A DNA stretch of 64,000 bases. Source: Jejuia pallidilutea (lineage in GTDB: Bacteria > Bacteroidota > Bacteroidia > Flavobacteriales > Flavobacteriaceae). Where the stretch lies: assembly GCF_002973595.1 (NCBI RefSeq), contig NZ_PVEO01000002.1:62001-126000 (forward strand). The letters are read 5' to 3'. The stretch's first letter is position 1. Every line of letters starts with the position of its first letter. Under the pieces are notes generated by a model. That model saw nothing but the letters and a program-made list of their open reading frames with translations, was not told the origin of the DNA and made no database searches. Below are positions 19,717 to 28,455 of the stretch, piece after piece. The position numbers were made by a program, and so were the translations under genes.

Positions 19717-21489
19717 TTATCCTTTTATTTCGACGTAAAACGGATAGGCATATTTTAATTCGCCCTTACGTTGTAAATAGGTTTTTGGCATAATGGTTAT
19801 TTCACCCTTTTGCAATTCAATATTATTAAAACTGAAACTGGTTTGTCCATTAGCTTCTATATTTATGGATTTTGTTTGCGTACCTAAATCTAACTCTAGT
19901 GTACCTGTCGTATTTATTGGCGCATCGAAATGCACAATAATATCGAAGGTTTTAGTTTCATCTACGATAACATCCCAATAAATAAATTCCTTTTTAATAC
20001 CTTCTTTTTTTAAGAAAAGGGCATCGTTTTGGTTTAACATCACTGGATTTTCGTGAACAGTGCCAATGATTGGCTTTGGTGAATTTACGATGTGTTCGGA
20101 TGTTTCCATGGTGTTTAACCAAGTGTCCATTTCATTTTTTAATTCTGAAACCAAATCTTGGTGTTCTGCTGATATATCGTTTTGCTCATAAGGGTCTTCT
20201 TTTAAATTGAACAATTCAAACTTATCATTCCCTTCTTCATCTTTACCGACGCCAACTAATTTCATATCACCTTTTCTTGTAGATACATTTCTGTAATGCA
20301 CTGGAGCTGTTCTTGCCCAATATCTGTTAATAATACGCTCTGGTAAATCTTTCTCTTCTTGCATCAATAACGGTAACAAACTTTGGCCTTTAATATTTAA
20401 ACTATCAGGCAACTTAGCTCCTGTAAATTCAACTAAAGTTGGTAAAACATCATAATGTGCAGCAGGTGTGTTTATGTCTCTGGCTTCTTTAAAAGCCTTT
20501 GGGTAATGCCAAAAACTCGGTACACGAACTCCGCCTTGAAAAACCGAACCTTTCTTACCCCTCATACCAGCAATATATCTTGGGTGCTGCGGACCGTTGT
20601 CTGTCATAAAAATAACTAGAGTGTTTTCGTCTATGCCTAAATCTTCTAGTTTTTTAAATAGTAATCTTAAATTATCATCAATATTGGTGACCATTCCATA
20701 GACTTTTCTAGAGTTTTCTCTACTGTGGTCGGTAACGTTTGGATAGGGTTTTCCTTGGTTAATTAAACCTGCATCGATATCTACATCTTTGTACATATCG
20801 TAATATTTTTGAGGCAGTTGTAATGGGCCATGAGGGGCATTGTACGATAAATACATAAAGAATGGATGCTCTTTATTCTCCTCTACATAATCCATAGCTG
20901 CTTCGGTAAACACATCGGTACAATACCCTTGTGTTTGTACTTGTTTACCGTTTTTCCAAAGGATGGAATTGAAATAGCTGCTATCTCTTTTTAAGGTATT
21001 TGGCCAATCGCCATATTGCCCAATACCTCCAGATAAATGATTTAAAGTAAAATCGAAACCTTGGTCTTGTGGACGCATAGGATAATTATCACCTAAATGC
21101 CACTTGCCAATCATTCCCGTTTTATAACCTGCTTCTTTTAAAATTTCGGCTATCGTAACTTCTGAGGGTGCCATCATAGCACCACCTCTGTACGTATCGT
21201 GTACACCAGCTGTCATGGCGTACTTGCCCGTCATTAGTGCAGCTCGTGTGGGTGCACACACAGGGTTTACCGAAAAATCATCGAAACGCACACTTCTTCT
21301 CGCTAAACTATCCAGTACAGGTGTTTTAATATGCGGATTACCATAATACCCTAAATCGCCAAAACCTTGATCGTCTGTTATAATTAAAATAACGTTTGGT
21401 TTAGAAGTTGTTACTGACTTTTCAACGTTAGCACAACTGCTTAAAACCAATAGAAACAGAATTATATTTAGGTATATTATTCGATTCAT
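19717..21489 (-). CDS. S1 family sulfatase with extra C-terminal beta domain (lipoprotein)
   Basis: The largest sulfatase here (590 residues), lipobox VLSSC (Cys19). Motifs: TDDQGFGDLGYYG (38-50), CAPTRAALMTGKY with Cys78, GKWHLGDNYPM, and MTDNGPQHPRY. The catalytic part ends near residue 470. About 110 further residues look like a beta-sandwich (alternating hydrophobic strands such as FDIIVHFDAP and GTLELDLG) and are absent from the other eight sulfatases. This tail may bind carbohydrate or cap the active site; its role is unknown. It lies between the GH95 and another sulfatase. Confidence 0.92.
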   Translation of the reverse strand: MNRIIYLNIILFLLVLSSCANVEKSVTTSKPNVILIITDDQGFGDLGYYGNPHIKTPVLDSLARRSVRFDDFSVNPVCAPTRAALMTGKYAMTAGVHDTYRGGAMMAPSEVTIAEILKEAGYKTGMIGKWHLGDNYPMRPQDQGFDFTLNHLSGGIGQYGDWPNTLKRDSSYFNSILWKNGKQVQTQGYCTDVFTEAAMDYVEENKEHPFFMYLSYNAPHGPLQLPQKYYDMYKDVDIDAGLINQGKPYPNVTDHSRENSRKVYGMVTNIDDNLRLLFKKLEDLGIDENTLVIFMTDNGPQHPRYIAGMRGKKGSVFQGGVRVPSFWHYPKAFKEARDINTPAAHYDVLPTLVEFTGAKLPDSLNIKGQSLLPLLMQEEKDLPERIINRYWARTAPVHYRNVSTRKGDMKLVGVGKDEEGNDKFELFNLKEDPYEQNDISAEHQDLVSELKNEMDTWLNTMETSEHIVNSPKPIIGTVHENPVMLNQNDALFLKKEGIKKEFIYWDVIVDETKTFDIIVHFDAPINTTGTLELDLGTQTKSINIEANGQTSFSFNNIELQKGEITIMPKTYLQRKGELKYAYPFYVEIKG

Positions 21490-21495
21490 AATTAA

Positions 21496-22824
21496 TTAGT
21501 TTTTGGAAGTTGCATATACATCGTTAGACCAATCTTCCAATTTTTTCAGCATCGTTTTTACCAACTCTGGATGCTGACTAGCTATATTATTATTTTCGCC
21601 TAAATCTTCTCTTAAATTGAAAAGTAAAGGTTCAGCGTCTTTGTTTCTCAGGATAAGTTTCCAATCGCCTTGACGCATCGCTTTTCTTCCTGCGTAACCC
21701 CAAAACACATCACGTTCAGGTAAAGGTACTCCTTTAAAAAGGTTATCCTTTAAACTGATGCCATCTAAATCGTCTGGAATTTCACTACCTACAATATCCA
21801 TTATGGTTGGAAACAAATCCATAGTTAAAATGGTTTCATTATTAACTTGATTAGGTTGAATGGTTCCTGGATACCAAGCCATGGCCGATACGCGATGACC
21901 GCCTTCCCACAGGGTAGATTTATAGCCTCTTAAACCGCCGTTGCTTCCCACTTTTTGAGACGCTCCGTTGTCTGAACAGAAAAAAACCAAGGTGTTTTTA
22001 TCAATTTTTAATTCTTTTAGGGTTTTCATCACTTCGCCAATGCCTTCATCCATAACCTCAACCATTTCTTTGTAAATGGCGTTAAGTTCTTCGTCTGACA
22101 CTTTGTTTTTTTGCTTAGCACCATTTTTCCAACCTACGTAGCGTTCGGCTGGAGATTGACGACCTTGAAACGGACCATGAGGTGCCTCATGCGGAATGTA
22201 AAGCAAAAAAGGTTCGTCTTTATGGCGTTTGATAAAATCAACTGAATGTTTGGTGATTAAGTCTGTAGAATAGCCTTTTTCATTTTTAATGGTATCGCCA
22301 ACCCACCAATCTTCATAACCTTCTTGGTCTATATGGGAATGGTAATCTACATTCCCGGAAACATAACCAATATATTCATCGAACCCTTGATTAATAGGGT
22401 TAAATTCCTTTTTATAACCCACGTGCCACTTACCAAACATACCTGTAACGTAGCCTGCTTTTTTAATGGCATCGGCAAAAGTTTTTTCACTGATAGCTAA
22501 CCCTTTGTCGCGATGATGCTTTGCGGTTACCACACCATCAATACCCACACGTTGTTGATACTTGCCCGTTAAAAGCGCTGCTCTGGTTGGACTACAAACA
22601 GGACCATTAGCATGAAAATCTGTAAACTTGATACCTTCTGCAGCCATTTTATCAAGATGCGGCGTATTGATGAAAGAACTCCCATAACACGACAAATCGC
22701 CATAGCCCATATCATCGGCCATTATGATGATGATGTTGGGTTTGACATCTTTCTGTGCTGAACAACTACATGTTGCAAAGGTTAAGAAGCAAATGCTAAA
22801 CAGTTTTTTGAATGTAGTAATCAT
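21496..22824 (-). CDS. S1 family sulfatase
   Basis: A 442-residue sulfatase. A longer frame extends upstream to 22929 but would overlap the preceding sulfatase by about 70 nt. The ATG at 22824 opens directly into an export signal (FSICFLTFATCSC), with a possible lipobox Cys19 or Cys21, so it is chosen. Motifs: MADDMGYGDLSCYG, CSPTRAALLTGKY with Cys77, GKWHVGY, CSDNGAS, and RGYKSTLWEGGHR. It is related to the sulfatase at 15968-17356. The specific sulfate position is unknown. Confidence 0.92.
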   Translation of the reverse strand: MITTFKKLFSICFLTFATCSCSAQKDVKPNIIIIMADDMGYGDLSCYGSSFINTPHLDKMAAEGIKFTDFHANGPVCSPTRAALLTGKYQQRVGIDGVVTAKHHRDKGLAISEKTFADAIKKAGYVTGMFGKWHVGYKKEFNPINQGFDEYIGYVSGNVDYHSHIDQEGYEDWWVGDTIKNEKGYSTDLITKHSVDFIKRHKDEPFLLYIPHEAPHGPFQGRQSPAERYVGWKNGAKQKNKVSDEELNAIYKEMVEVMDEGIGEVMKTLKELKIDKNTLVFFCSDNGASQKVGSNGGLRGYKSTLWEGGHRVSAMAWYPGTIQPNQVNNETILTMDLFPTIMDIVGSEIPDDLDGISLKDNLFKGVPLPERDVFWGYAGRKAMRQGDWKLILRNKDAEPLLFNLREDLGENNNIASQHPELVKTMLKKLEDWSNDVYATSKN

Positions 22825-22855
22825 ATTTATTTGATTAAATGCAATTCTTCGTGAA

Positions 22856-24430
22856 TTAATCGTTCCAGTGGTTTTCAATAATTTGAAGGATTTCTGGATT
22901 ATCAGCATCAGTATCTCGAAGCATGTCACGTTGCTTTAAGATTTCGGCTTTCATTTCTTTAATAATCTCCTGATATTCTGGGTCGTTGTAGGCATTATGC
23001 AACTCCTTTGGGTCTTTTTCTAAATCATAAAAATCCCAGAATTGATTTTGAGCCGCACCTTTAAATCCGTTGCCGTAAAAGAACGCCAATTTGTAACGCT
23101 GTCCGCGGATACCAAAATGTCCGGGTCTGTCTTTTGAATGGTCCCAGTAACGGTAATACCCATAATCTCTCCAATCGTTAGGCGTATGTCCTTTTAAATT
23201 TTCACGGAAACTGTGCCCTTGCATATCGCTTGGATAATCGATTCCAGCATAGTCTGCGAACAATGCTGAAAAATCCACATTTTCAATTAAATCCTTGTTT
23301 CTGGCTCCTGCTCTCACCTCCTTTGGATAACGAATGACGAAAGGCATGTGAATAGACTCTTCGAAAATTAAACGTTTATCGAACCAACCGTGTTCACCTA
23401 AGAAATACCCTTGGTCTGCCGTATAAATAACTACCGTATTTTCTGCAAGCCCTGATGCTTCTAAATAAGCTAACAGTTTACCAATGTTGTCATCTACAGC
23501 GGCACCAGAACGCATAAAATCTTTCACCATTTTTTGGTAGGTTTTATATCTAGCTTCTTCTTTGGTTAAACCATCAACTGAAAAAGGTAACCCGGGATAA
23601 TTCATAAAATCTTTACGTAATTCAGGGTTGGCTGTAGCATCTAAATAGCGTTGGGTTAAATTATCCATAGACTGCCCTAAAAACGAACGCCCAGTGGTTG
23701 ATGCACTACTATCGTAAAACGACTCTGGCACTGGAATTTCATCATCTTTATAAAGGTGAGCAAAACGCTCTGGATAATCGTAAGGTTCGTGAGTGGCTTT
23801 AAAATGACACATGGCCATAAACGGTTTGTTTTTATCACGATTTTCAATCCAATCGATAGTCTTATCAGCAATAATATCGGTACTGTAACCTTTATATTGC
23901 TTACCGCCTTCGTAATAATCTTTCCAGTTATCTTTTGTCTTTAAAAATGGGTCGTGGTATTCTCCCTGACCAGGAAGCACGCAGTAATAATCGAAACCAG
24001 CAGGCTCTTGTTTTAAATGCCATTTTCCTATAATAGAGGTTTGGTAACCACCTTTTTGCATTTCTTTGGCGATGTTATTGTACTGTGGTGATAAACCAGC
24101 ATCTAAAATTTTAACCCCATTTACATGACTATATTGCCCCGTTAAAATAGTGGCTCTACTTGGTGTACAAATAGAATTAGATACCAAACAATTTTCTAAC
24201 ACCGTGCCTTCTTCTGCCAATCGTGAAATATTTGGTGTATGCACGAAATCTTCTAAAATACCTCCGTAAATACCCCAAGCCTGTGAGGTATGGTCATCAG
24301 ACATAATGAACAAAATATTCGGTCTTTCTACTTTTGATTCGCTTTCAGCTTTCTTTTGGTTTTCCTTACAACTTGTAATGGTTACCAAAAGCAATAAAAC
24401 CAGCCCGCTAAATTGAAGTGCTCGATTCAT
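22856..24430 (-). CDS. S1 family sulfatase, GlcNAc-6-sulfatase-like (lipoprotein)
   Basis: A 524-residue sulfatase. The ATG at 24430 is preferred over one at 24454 because the longer form overlaps the GH3 gene and the shorter opens into a clean lipoprotein signal (ITSC, Cys21). Motifs: MSDDHTSQAWGIYGG, NSICTPSRATILTGQYSHVNG with Cys88, GKWHL, and YFLGEHGWFDKR. The MSDDH, NSIC and GEHGWFDKR features are shared with the sulfatase at 32701-34332. They recall the subfamily that contains bacterial N-acetylglucosamine-6-sulfatases (S1_11); that assignment is from memory and needs a profile search. Confidence 0.9.
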   Translation of the reverse strand: MNRALQFSGLVLLLLVTITSCKENQKKAESESKVERPNILFIMSDDHTSQAWGIYGGILEDFVHTPNISRLAEEGTVLENCLVSNSICTPSRATILTGQYSHVNGVKILDAGLSPQYNNIAKEMQKGGYQTSIIGKWHLKQEPAGFDYYCVLPGQGEYHDPFLKTKDNWKDYYEGGKQYKGYSTDIIADKTIDWIENRDKNKPFMAMCHFKATHEPYDYPERFAHLYKDDEIPVPESFYDSSASTTGRSFLGQSMDNLTQRYLDATANPELRKDFMNYPGLPFSVDGLTKEEARYKTYQKMVKDFMRSGAAVDDNIGKLLAYLEASGLAENTVVIYTADQGYFLGEHGWFDKRLIFEESIHMPFVIRYPKEVRAGARNKDLIENVDFSALFADYAGIDYPSDMQGHSFRENLKGHTPNDWRDYGYYRYWDHSKDRPGHFGIRGQRYKLAFFYGNGFKGAAQNQFWDFYDLEKDPKELHNAYNDPEYQEIIKEMKAEILKQRDMLRDTDADNPEILQIIENHWND

Positions 24431-24440
24431 TTTGAAATAT

Positions 24441-27032
24441 TTATTTTGTAACATGAAGTTCTACGGTTTCAAATTTGTTGGATGATGGCCCTATACCAAT
24501 TTCAAAAACACCAGGTTCTACTACTTTTTTACGCAATTGCGTATCAAAAAACCATAAATCTTCAGGTGTGATTTCAAAACTTACTTTGGTAGATTTACCA
24601 GGTTTTAAAGACACTCGTTTAATGCCTCGCAAACTTTTTAATGGTCGTTTTACCGAACTTTCAACATCTTTAATATACAATTGCACCACCTCATCGCCTG
24701 CAACATCTCCAACATTAGTCACCTTAACGGAAACGGTAGTTGTTCCTGTTGTGCTGATTTTATCTTTTGATAATTTTAATGTATCATATTTAAAATTGGT
24801 GTAGCTCAATCCGTAACCAAATGGGTATAAAGCTTCACCCTTAAAATAGCGATACGTTCTGCCTTTCATATTATAATTTACAAAAGGCAATAAATCTTTA
24901 TGCGATTTATAAAAGGTTACTGGCAAACGTCCAGAAGGATTATAATCACCAAACAACACATCGGCAATGGCGGTTCCTCCAAGTTCACCTGGGTACCAAG
25001 CCTCTACAATGGCCGGTAAATTATCGTTTTCCCAGTTTATTGCTAGTGCACTTCCGTTTAATAATACTAATACAACAGGTGTTCCTGTTTCATGAAGCGC
25101 TTTTAATAATTCTTTTTGAATTTCTGGTAACTCGATATCGGTTTTATCGCCCCCATCAAATCCTTTGTAGTTTACTGGCATTTGTTCACCCTCAACACTT
25201 GGGGTAATCCCTCCAACAAACACAACCACTTCTGATTTTTTTGCTAATTCAATAGCTTTTTCAAACGATGTTTTTTCTGGTGAAGCCCACATGAATTTTA
25301 ATTTAGCGGGATAACCTTCGTGATAGTATTTGATATTTACTTTATACGATTTTCCTTTTTCAAGTTGAATAGATTCATCTATTACGCGTCGTTTTGGTTC
25401 ATTAGTATTGTCAACAATTACTTTACCATCTATAGCCAAGGTGTAACCTTTGTGATGACTTTGAAGTCCTAATCTATATTCACCAGAAACATCAACCTTA
25501 ATATCTCCTGTATATTCCACTGCAAATTTAGCCTCATTCAAACCTTTAACAGGATTTAAGTTCCAGTTTGAGTTTACCACTTCTTCCACCCTTGTGGTCA
25601 CTGGAGTTCCTGCAAAATCGTGATTATTATAATATTTAGCTTGTAAACCATTTTCGCCTTCAAAACTCAAAAATTCAGCAGGAACTAAAGATATGGTCGG
25701 TTCCTTAGAAATCAACTCAGAACCAGCTTCATAATATACTTTTGTGTTTTCTGAAACTTTACTTTTTATACCATCTAATGGTGTGAAATATTGCGATGGA
25801 AATCCGTTGTAGTTTCCTAAAAGCACCTCTAAATCGTTAGCATTAGGCCCTACAACAGCAATAGATTTTAAATCCTTTTTTAAGGGTAACGTCTTATTTT
25901 CATTTTTTAATAATACGATAGACTTTTGAGCGGTTTCCAAGGCTAAAGCTCTGTGCTTTTCGGAACTTACCACATCCATTGGAATACTTGCATAAGGCAC
26001 CATTTCTGTGGGGTCGAACATGCCTAATTTAAAACGGGCTTTAAAAATTCGTTTTAAAGATACATCTACTTCATCTTCTTTAAGTAATCCGGCTTTAACC
26101 GCACTTTTTAAATACTCGTAACGCGATCCACAGTTTAAATCGGTACCCGCCAAAACAGCAACTGCTGCGGCCTCTTCTTTAGAATCGGCATAGTTATGAT
26201 AATCATAAATATCTCGAATAGCATTACAATCTGAAACCACGTAACCATCAAAACCCCAATCTTTTCGTAAAATGTCGTCAAGAAGTAAGTCGCTCGCACA
26301 ACAAGGTTTCCCCATATATCTGTTGTATGCCCCCATAATTGAATAGGCTTTTCCTTGTTTTACTGTAGCTTCAAAAGCAGGTAAATAGGTATCATATAAA
26401 TCTCGCTCGGTCGTTATGGCATCAAAAAAGTGCCTTTCTGGTTCCGGACCACTATGTACTGCAAAATGTTTAGGTGTGGCCACTAGCTTTAGATATTTTT
26501 CATCGTCACCTTGCATACCCTTTACAAAGCTTACGCCCATTCTTGAAGTTAAATACGGATCTTCGCCGTAGGTTTCTTGACCACGCCCCCAACGTGGGTC
26601 TCTGAAAATATTAATATTTGGCGTCCAATAGGTTAACCCTTCGTAGCGCTTATACGAATTGTTACGTTGCGCTTCATGATGTTTTGCTCGAGCTTCATCA
26701 GAAATGACTACCGCATCTTTATAAATTAAATCGGTATCGAAGGTTGCTGCTAAACCAATGGCTTGCGGAAATACTGTGGCTTTTCCGGCACGAGCCACCC
26801 CGTGTAAACACTCATTCCAGTACTCGTGTGCTGGTACATTCAATCTTGGAATCGCAGGCGCATCGTTCATCATTTGTCCTACTTTTTCCTCTAATGTCAT
26901 TCTAGACACTAAATCGTCTACACGCTCATCAAAGGATAAAGATGGATTTAAATAGGGTACGTTTTCTTGGGCATTCATTATTACGGAAACCAAGGTAAAC
27001 GTTAGTAATGGTATTAATTTTGAAATTTTCAT
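24441..27032 (-). CDS. GH3 beta-glycosidase with PA14 domain
   Basis: An 863-residue exported GH3 enzyme (signal ends near MNAQ, residue 21). TIM barrel motifs: WNECLHGVARAG, PRWGRGQETYGEDPY, KHFAVHSGPEPERH, and nucleophile Asp268 in YVVSDCNAI. A PA14 domain (about 475-610) is inserted in the C-terminal GH3 domain, and a fibronectin III-like domain ends the protein. The NECLHGVAR and SGPE(P/S)ERH style is frequent in beta-xylosidase-type GH3 enzymes, so beta-xylose is a reasonable but unproven guess. Its neighbour at 27052 is a GH30, mirroring the pair at 10265-14390. Confidence 0.94.
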   Translation of the reverse strand: MKISKLIPLLTFTLVSVIMNAQENVPYLNPSLSFDERVDDLVSRMTLEEKVGQMMNDAPAIPRLNVPAHEYWNECLHGVARAGKATVFPQAIGLAATFDTDLIYKDAVVISDEARAKHHEAQRNNSYKRYEGLTYWTPNINIFRDPRWGRGQETYGEDPYLTSRMGVSFVKGMQGDDEKYLKLVATPKHFAVHSGPEPERHFFDAITTERDLYDTYLPAFEATVKQGKAYSIMGAYNRYMGKPCCASDLLLDDILRKDWGFDGYVVSDCNAIRDIYDYHNYADSKEEAAAVAVLAGTDLNCGSRYEYLKSAVKAGLLKEDEVDVSLKRIFKARFKLGMFDPTEMVPYASIPMDVVSSEKHRALALETAQKSIVLLKNENKTLPLKKDLKSIAVVGPNANDLEVLLGNYNGFPSQYFTPLDGIKSKVSENTKVYYEAGSELISKEPTISLVPAEFLSFEGENGLQAKYYNNHDFAGTPVTTRVEEVVNSNWNLNPVKGLNEAKFAVEYTGDIKVDVSGEYRLGLQSHHKGYTLAIDGKVIVDNTNEPKRRVIDESIQLEKGKSYKVNIKYYHEGYPAKLKFMWASPEKTSFEKAIELAKKSEVVVFVGGITPSVEGEQMPVNYKGFDGGDKTDIELPEIQKELLKALHETGTPVVLVLLNGSALAINWENDNLPAIVEAWYPGELGGTAIADVLFGDYNPSGRLPVTFYKSHKDLLPFVNYNMKGRTYRYFKGEALYPFGYGLSYTNFKYDTLKLSKDKISTTGTTTVSVKVTNVGDVAGDEVVQLYIKDVESSVKRPLKSLRGIKRVSLKPGKSTKVSFEITPEDLWFFDTQLRKKVVEPGVFEIGIGPSSNKFETVELHVTK

Positions 27033-27051
27033 TTGTTATAATGACTAGTAG

Positions 27052-28449
27052 TTATTTATTGTAATTCACTTCCACCACCGAAATGGTATTTGCTGGAATA
27101 TCGACAACTTGTGCGTGGTCATCTTTCAACCAGATATCGAATGTTTTTACTTTATCTGATTCATTTTTTATGAACAGATAAATAGTATTATCGTCTTTAA
27201 GCGTCATAGTATCACCGTACCAAGAAGCTGAAGCTACACGTTTCATTCCTGGTTTCATAAACCTACCAAATAGTGCCATTGCCGCGTAATCTGGATTGTA
27301 TGTTACCGTTTTTTCTTGTCTGTCAATTGTAATTAAGCTATTCTGCTTCCAACCCCAACCGCTGGAAGAATCTTCATTTAAAATCATGTTCCAATAACAG
27401 AAGTTTGGTACACCATGATTAATAAACGAGGCTACCTCATTAAATCTTGAAAAAGCTTGGTCTACGCTATTTTTTCCACCATAGCAATTGCCCTCTGTAT
27501 GCAACAACTTTATGTCAGGAAATACCGTTTTCATATTCTCAACCTGTCTTGAACTCATATATTGCACGCCAATACCATCAACCGCTTCTCGCCATGTTTT
27601 GTTTGAAACAAATTCTAAACCATCTAAACGCTTTGCGGTACGAAATGAACCTGCCCAAATTTCGGCTGGCACATTGTCTTTCTGAAACTGCGGACGTAAA
27701 TAGTTAATAACGAACTCACCCATTTGCTTTGGCGGCATATGGCACGAAGGGTATTTAGTTGAAATATCCTGTTCGTTTTGAATAACTATTTTATTAACAG
27801 TGATGCCTTCTTTAGCATAAGCATCCACATATTTTGAAAAATATTTAGCATACGCCTTATAAATTTTAGGGTCGTCTTTTAAAACGTTTTTCTCCGGAAA
27901 TTCTTCACCTCTATCCATTAGTCCAGATGCTTTCATCCAACCTGGAGGACTCCAAGGCGATGCGAACAACTCCATTTCTGGATTGTATTTGTAAGCCATT
28001 TTAATGTATGGAATAACACTGTTCCGTTCTCTTTCTATAGAAAACTTTTTCATTTCAAAATCGTTTGGAACTTCACTATAGCTGTAAGCATCTATACCAA
28101 AATCGCTAGCACCAATGGCCGTTCTACAAACTGTAAAATTTGCACCATTGGCATCGAAAAGGTTTTTCATAATTTCGTTTTGCTGCGCTTCACTTAACGA
28201 CATTAAAGCTTCTCCTCCAATTTCGTTAAAAGCACCGCCTATACCTGTTATGGTTTGAAAAGTAATATCTGGGTAGATACGTATTGAAATCCCTTGTCCT
28301 TCTGAATTTGCTTCCTGTGTTTTAATTGGGTTTGATGCAATATCTTGCCCTTCAATGAGCTCTACATAATGCACTTTCGCTTTATTTTGAGCATTAATAG
28401 AGACTATTACAACTAAAAAAGTAATCGTTATACAAACTAACTTTTTCAT
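27052..28449 (-). CDS. GH30 glycosidase
   Basis: A 465-residue exported GH30 enzyme (signal cleavage near INAQ, residue 21). Seen: GIGGAFNEIGGEAL (69-82), SPWSPPGWM (164-172), acid/base Glu226 in VIQNEQ, nucleophile Glu319 in LLHTEGNC, and WGWKQNSLITID shared with the other GH30 (10265-11692). The two are clear paralogues, but one is a lipoprotein and the other has a type I signal, so they may act in different places. It lies 6 nt from a GH29 gene and 19 nt from the GH3. Confidence 0.92.
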   Translation of the reverse strand: MKKLVCITITFLVVIVSINAQNKAKVHYVELIEGQDIASNPIKTQEANSEGQGISIRIYPDITFQTITGIGGAFNEIGGEALMSLSEAQQNEIMKNLFDANGANFTVCRTAIGASDFGIDAYSYSEVPNDFEMKKFSIERERNSVIPYIKMAYKYNPEMELFASPWSPPGWMKASGLMDRGEEFPEKNVLKDDPKIYKAYAKYFSKYVDAYAKEGITVNKIVIQNEQDISTKYPSCHMPPKQMGEFVINYLRPQFQKDNVPAEIWAGSFRTAKRLDGLEFVSNKTWREAVDGIGVQYMSSRQVENMKTVFPDIKLLHTEGNCYGGKNSVDQAFSRFNEVASFINHGVPNFCYWNMILNEDSSSGWGWKQNSLITIDRQEKTVTYNPDYAAMALFGRFMKPGMKRVASASWYGDTMTLKDDNTIYLFIKNESDKVKTFDIWLKDDHAQVVDIPANTISVVEVNYNK

Positions 28450-28455
28450 GATGAT

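Noticed and set aside
21496-22929. Longer sulfatase start at 22929
   Set aside because: It would overlap the upstream sulfatase by about 70 nt and put 35 residues without signal character before a clear export signal.
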